DNA from: an uncultured Dongia sp.
GTDB taxonomy: Bacteria > Pseudomonadota > Alphaproteobacteria > Dongiales > Dongiaceae
Assembly: GCF_936916975.1 (NCBI RefSeq)
Contig: NZ_CAKZGO010000005.1
Coordinates: 214,904 to 278,903 of the forward strand
Reading direction: 5' to 3'
Length of the DNA: 64,000 bases
The position numbers and the translations under genes are program-made. Below the pieces are notes generated by a model. The model saw only the letters and a program-made list of their open reading frames with translations, searched no databases and was not told where the DNA came from. Positions 62,798-64,000 of the stretch are shown in pieces. Numbering within the stretch: the stretch's first letter is position 1; each line of letters starts with the position of its first letter.

Positions 62798-63259
62798 TTA
62801 CGCCGTTAAATTCATGAAGGGTTGAGCATGTTTGCCGGTGGCCGGGGCGGGGTTGGCCTGTGCCGGTGTGACGGGCGCCATCGTTGCGTCAGCCGCCAAT
62901 TCCGGCGTCATCGACAGCCCTTCGGCGATCGACCGGTTAATATCGATGATCGGCTGGATCTTGCTGCCATCGAGGTCGCCGAGGCGCGCCATCAGATGGC
63001 GATCGACCATGACCGACAACGCCAGGACATTGTCCCGGATTGCCTTGGGCAGTTCGGAGGCCGGATCGATCAAGGATGCCTGGAAAATCGACCACAGGCG
63101 CTGATTGAGCACCAGGGCCGCACGCATGGCTTCGCCTTTATCGTCGGTCACGCGGGCCGCCAATATGAGTCGCCGCGACGCTTCCGCAAGCGCCCAAGCT
63201 TCGGTGCTGCGCGGATCCATTGCCTTGGGTTGACTTGCGTATCCAGTCGCCGGTTTCAT
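62798..63259 (-). CDS. flaF: Flagellar biosynthesis regulator FlaF
   Basis: FlaF is needed for flagellin translation and secretion in alphaproteobacteria. The protein has 153 residues. The family core has EAWALAEASRRLILAARV, LNQRLWSIFQASLIDPASELPKAIRDNVLALSVMVDRHL and FL-type IDINRSIAEGL. A Pro/Ala-rich C-terminal tail of about 30 residues is extra. A good TATAAT is seen on this strand at 63325-63330 within the end of flbT, and a palindrome TGCC-GACTT-GGCA at 63302-63314. Confidence 0.88.
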   Translation of the reverse strand: MKPATGYASQPKAMDPRSTEAWALAEASRRLILAARVTDDKGEAMRAALVLNQRLWSIFQASLIDPASELPKAIRDNVLALSVMVDRHLMARLGDLDGSKIQPIIDINRSIAEGLSMTPELAADATMAPVTPAQANPAPATGKHAQPFMNLTA

Positions 63260-63332
63260 TGCATTCCTCCGTGGCCCCTTCCAGTCGATGATCGATGGAA
63301 GTGCCGACTTGGCATCTATCTTCTATTATACG

Positions 63333-63689
63333 CTAGAAGAGCTTCGCCGTCGCCTTGAGAGCCCGGTAGTAGTCACCGCTATGCACTAAGCGTGCCACTT
63401 CCGTCAGGGCTTCCAAATCGTCGGCTCGGTGTCGCATAGTCTCTGTGAGAATGGTTTCGAACTTACCAAGATTTTCGGCCGCATTCTCCGGAAAGAGGTA
63501 GATGAGCTGGATAACCAGATAGAGCTTCTTCTCAATCGTATCGGCGGCACCGTCCTTCATGACCTCGCGGCCCCTCAGGAAATTCGCCTTGTTAAAGAGG
63601 TAGAAACTGCCTGGCTCTTCGCCTCGACCGATCACAGCACCATTAACGATCACTTTTTCGCCGGGGCGAAGGGTAAATTTCAACGGCAC
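63333..63689 (-). CDS. flbT: Flagellin translational regulator FlbT
   Basis: FlbT binds flagellin mRNA leaders and represses translation when assembly is incomplete. The GTG at 63689 follows AAGGAG by 7 bases and starts the conserved PLKFTLRPGEKVIVNGAVI; the open frame continues upstream but without conservation and towards anomalous sequence. The 118 residues have the family IQLIYLFPENAAENLGKFETIL block and an HSGDYYRALKATAKLF end. It precedes flaF by 73 bases. The cognate flagellin gene lies outside the window. Confidence 0.9.
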   Translation of the reverse strand: MPLKFTLRPGEKVIVNGAVIGRGEEPGSFYLFNKANFLRGREVMKDGAADTIEKKLYLVIQLIYLFPENAAENLGKFETILTETMRHRADDLEALTEVARLVHSGDYYRALKATAKLF

Positions 63690-64000
63690 TTCAAGGCTCC
63701 TTATGAACTCAGGTGCCTGTACGCCGCTTAAGATCCCATCGAACATCCGGCAACTCTCCGGTGGTCAAGTGGTCCCTGGGGACGGACGGGGGGCGGCGGA
63801 TAACCCGCGGGCCCGGCCGACCCCAGCGCGTGGGCGTGGTAAAACCCCCAGATGGGCCGGTGGGGGGGGGTTGGTGAACTGGTCGCCGGTGGGCTCAAGC
63901 CTGTGCCGGGCCGTGTGGGCCGACTCGGGGCTGTCCGGGCTGCGGACGGCGCGCGTTGACCGGTCGTCCCCGGCCTGCGGCGGGGGGGTGGCGTCGCGGC
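63690..64000. other. flbT leader followed by anomalous G-rich contig end
   Basis: The first 60-70 bases look like a normal leader with the flbT ribosome site. From about 63760 to the end the sequence is extremely G-rich with runs of 6-9 G, has no frame, repeat, RNA or promoter that I can support, and differs from all other intergenic regions in the window. It may be low-quality sequence at a contig end. Confidence 0.6.

Noticed and set aside
1..64000. CRISPR arrays, prophage or insertion sequences
   Set aside because: No regularly spaced direct repeats, integrase, transposase or phage structural genes were seen anywhere in the window.

Overview
The window is a GC-rich chromosomal segment of an alphaproteobacterium. 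The diagnostic genes are ctrA, chpT, sciP (DUF1153), flbD, flaF, flbT and a CheA-W-Y-B-R cluster lying next to ctrA. Gene order and gene style suggest a Rhodospirillales-type, swimming, free-living bacterium. That placement is an inference from gene content; no marker gene fixes the genus.

Layout. 1-22.7 kb is mixed housekeeping and accessory sequence: a truncated FtsX-type permease, glnD, an orphan polar-amino-acid ABC ATPase, a PAS histidine kinase, a PRC-barrel lipoprotein-like secreted protein, a GlsB/YeaQ protein, a choline-sulfatase-like enzyme, an AllA-like protein with a divergent LysR regulator, a HAD phosphatase, a ChaC-like cyclotransferase, an RTX repeat protein, an SGNH hydrolase facing a core-2/I-branching glycosyltransferase, a tRNA-Ala(CGC), and a yggT-yggU-folD-arfB operon. 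22.7-30.5 kb is the signalling block: chpT, cheA (with an inserted globin-like domain and a C-terminal receiver), cheW, cheY, cheB, cheR and the convergent ctrA. 30.8-36.1 kb is fliI-fliJ followed without a break by LysR, RidA, class V aminotransferase and SDR genes. 36.1-48.9 kb is one ten-gene leftward flagellar operon (fliF-fliG-fliH-fliN-motA-flbD-flhA-flhF-flhG-fliK-like) preceded by an exact CtrA box. sciP lies just upstream. 49.6-58.6 kb is a leftward hook operon, flgE-flgK-flgL-fliK-flgD, preceded by a sigma-54 promoter. 58.8-63.7 kb looks like a flagellar modification island: 2OG-Fe oxygenase, FkbM methyltransferase, SAM methyltransferase, a DxD glycosyltransferase, an unknown coiled-coil protein, flaF and flbT. 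Two of its transcription units also carry sigma-54 promoters. The final ~240 bases are anomalous G-rich sequence without genes and look like poor-quality contig end.

How it fits together. ChpT is expected to pass phosphate to CtrA. CtrA starts the early flagellar operon (exact TTAA-N7-TTAAC box before fliF) and SciP modulates CtrA. That operon encodes FlbD, the sigma-54 activator, which would then switch on flgE and, as the promoters found here suggest, the modification enzymes. FlaF and FlbT control flagellin secretion and translation, although no flagellin gene is in the window.

Most notable observations: (1) CheA carries a truncated-hemoglobin-like domain whose proximal-histidine segment appears deleted; (2) a ~90-residue beta-rich module occurs nine times across FlgE, FlgK and FlgL, greatly enlarging these axial proteins; (3) divergent sigma-54 promoters tie an FkbM/oxygenase operon and an orphan methyltransferase to the flagellar programme; (4) there are two FliK-type proteins.
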